DNA of 7,505 nucleotides from assembly GCA_964479445.1 (NCBI GenBank), contig CAYZMH010000123.1:1-7505 (forward strand), written 5' to 3'. The notes beneath the pieces are model-generated. The model was given only the letters and a program-made list of their open reading frames with translations. It made no database searches and had not been told where the DNA came from. This document shows, piece after piece, positions 7,197 to 7,505 of the stretch. The number at the start of each line of letters is the position of its first letter. The first letter of the stretch is position 1. The translations under genes and the position numbers were made by a program. Source of the DNA: CAYZMH01 sp964479445. GTDB taxonomy: Bacteria > Bacteroidota > Bacteroidia > Bacteroidales > GCA-2748055.

Positions 7197-7403
7197 TTAA
7201 TCAGAAAACTTGAATGATACCCTCAGCTTTGCACGGTAGGCGGCAATCTTTCCATTTTCCAGGCGTACATCAAGATCCTTCACTTCTGCCACCCGAATTT
7301 CCTTTAGCGATTTTGACGCGGTATTCAAAGCGTTTTCGGTGGCCTCTTCCCATGATTTGGGGCTTGACCCGATAATTTCGATAACCTTGTAGACACTATC
7401 CAT
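7197..7403 (-). CDS. Dodecin-family small protein (SecE2/calcium-dodecin-like)
   Basis: A 68-residue protein with the dodecin pattern: strand VYKVIEIIGSSPKSWEEA (4-21), one helix (about 18-34), then strands EIRVAEVKDLDVRLENGKI and YRAKLRVSFKF. Dodecins form hollow 12-subunit spheres that store or buffer flavins. Against the Thermus protein as I remember it, it aligns without gaps through position 38, where the flavin-stacking Trp38 is V38; R57 stands near the flavin-contacting glutamine. It instead resembles Mycobacterium tuberculosis Rv0379 (SecE2, calcium dodecin; YKVIDIIGTSPTSWE, DDIRVARV, LEVSFKM, recalled). Flavin binding is therefore doubtful and the ligand unknown. The start has a perfect Shine-Dalgarno, AAAGGAGGAA (7406-7415). 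It lies upstream of the catalase on the same strand, but the catalase has its own predicted promoter. Confidence 0.9.
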   Translation of the reverse strand: MDSVYKVIEIIGSSPKSWEEATENALNTASKSLKEIRVAEVKDLDVRLENGKIAAYRAKLRVSFKFSD

Positions 7404-7505
7404 AATTCCTCCTTTCTATATATTGTATTGGTTGAAATGTAATAATCTTTGGAGGAAGATTCAAGTTACGGGGGGATGCTTCATTCCGGTCAACAATGTC
7501 ATTCC
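7404..7505 (-). other. Upstream region of the dodecin gene
   Basis: No coding region is evident up to the window edge. The minus strand has a TACAAT -10-like box (7422-7427) without a convincing -35 at 17 nt, and a TTGACC (7488-7493) too far upstream to pair with it. TGTAAT (7438-7443) repeats one arm of the catalase operator. TACGGGGGGA (7467-7476) repeats part of the post-dodecin stem-loop and could be one arm of a hairpin extending beyond the window. Confidence 0.3.

Noticed and set aside
5489..7403. Dodecin, catalase and SDR as one operon
   Set aside because: The catalase has its own predicted promoter and a strong terminator before the SDR, and the dodecin is followed by a stem-loop, so separate transcripts are more likely.
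7481..7505. TCATTCC repeated at 7481-7487 and 7499-7505
   Set aside because: Two seven-base copies at the window edge are too short to call a repeat or CRISPR array.

Overview
This is an ordinary-looking bacterial chromosome segment of roughly 50% GC with compact genes. It holds three plus-strand exporter genes facing three minus-strand genes. Almost every start is preceded by a near-perfect purine-rich Shine-Dalgarno sequence (AAAGGAG type). I cannot name the organism. The exporter proteins resemble types I know best from Firmicutes, and the likely PerR-type operator also fits that group, but other SD-using phyla such as spirochaetes cannot be excluded from this window alone.

Left half (1-4338, plus strand): an exporter operon. 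It begins with the C-terminal ~85% of an MFS drug-efflux-type transporter, cut by the window edge. An 8-TM FtsX/MacB-type ABC permease follows after 6 nt, then its cognate ATPase after another 17 nt. A strong rho-independent terminator at 4302-4338 closes the operon. The permease and ATPase should form one ABC exporter or mechanotransmission complex, and the MFS protein is a second, proton-driven exporter made from the same transcript.

Right half (4316-7505, minus strand): read in the direction of transcription, the order is a dodecin-family small protein (7197-7403), a haem catalase (5489-6940) and an extended short-chain dehydrogenase/reductase (SDR) related to dihydroflavonol 4-reductase (4316-5389). 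The catalase has its own terminator (5439-5475), so the SDR is probably transcribed separately. The SDR stop codon lies inside the loop of the convergent exporter-operon terminator.

The most informative regulatory signal is upstream of the catalase. A -35/-10 pair with a 17-nt spacer contains, wholly inside that spacer, a 7-1-7 inverted repeat of the PerR/Fur-family type (7091-7105). This suggests peroxide-responsive repression of the catalase. The dodecin upstream of it lacks the flavin-stacking tryptophan of classical dodecins and looks like the SecE2/calcium-dodecin subgroup. I see no mobile element, CRISPR array, RNA gene or clearly novel multi-gene system. No gene-free stretch exceeds 300 bases; the longest is the 256-nt dodecin-catalase gap.
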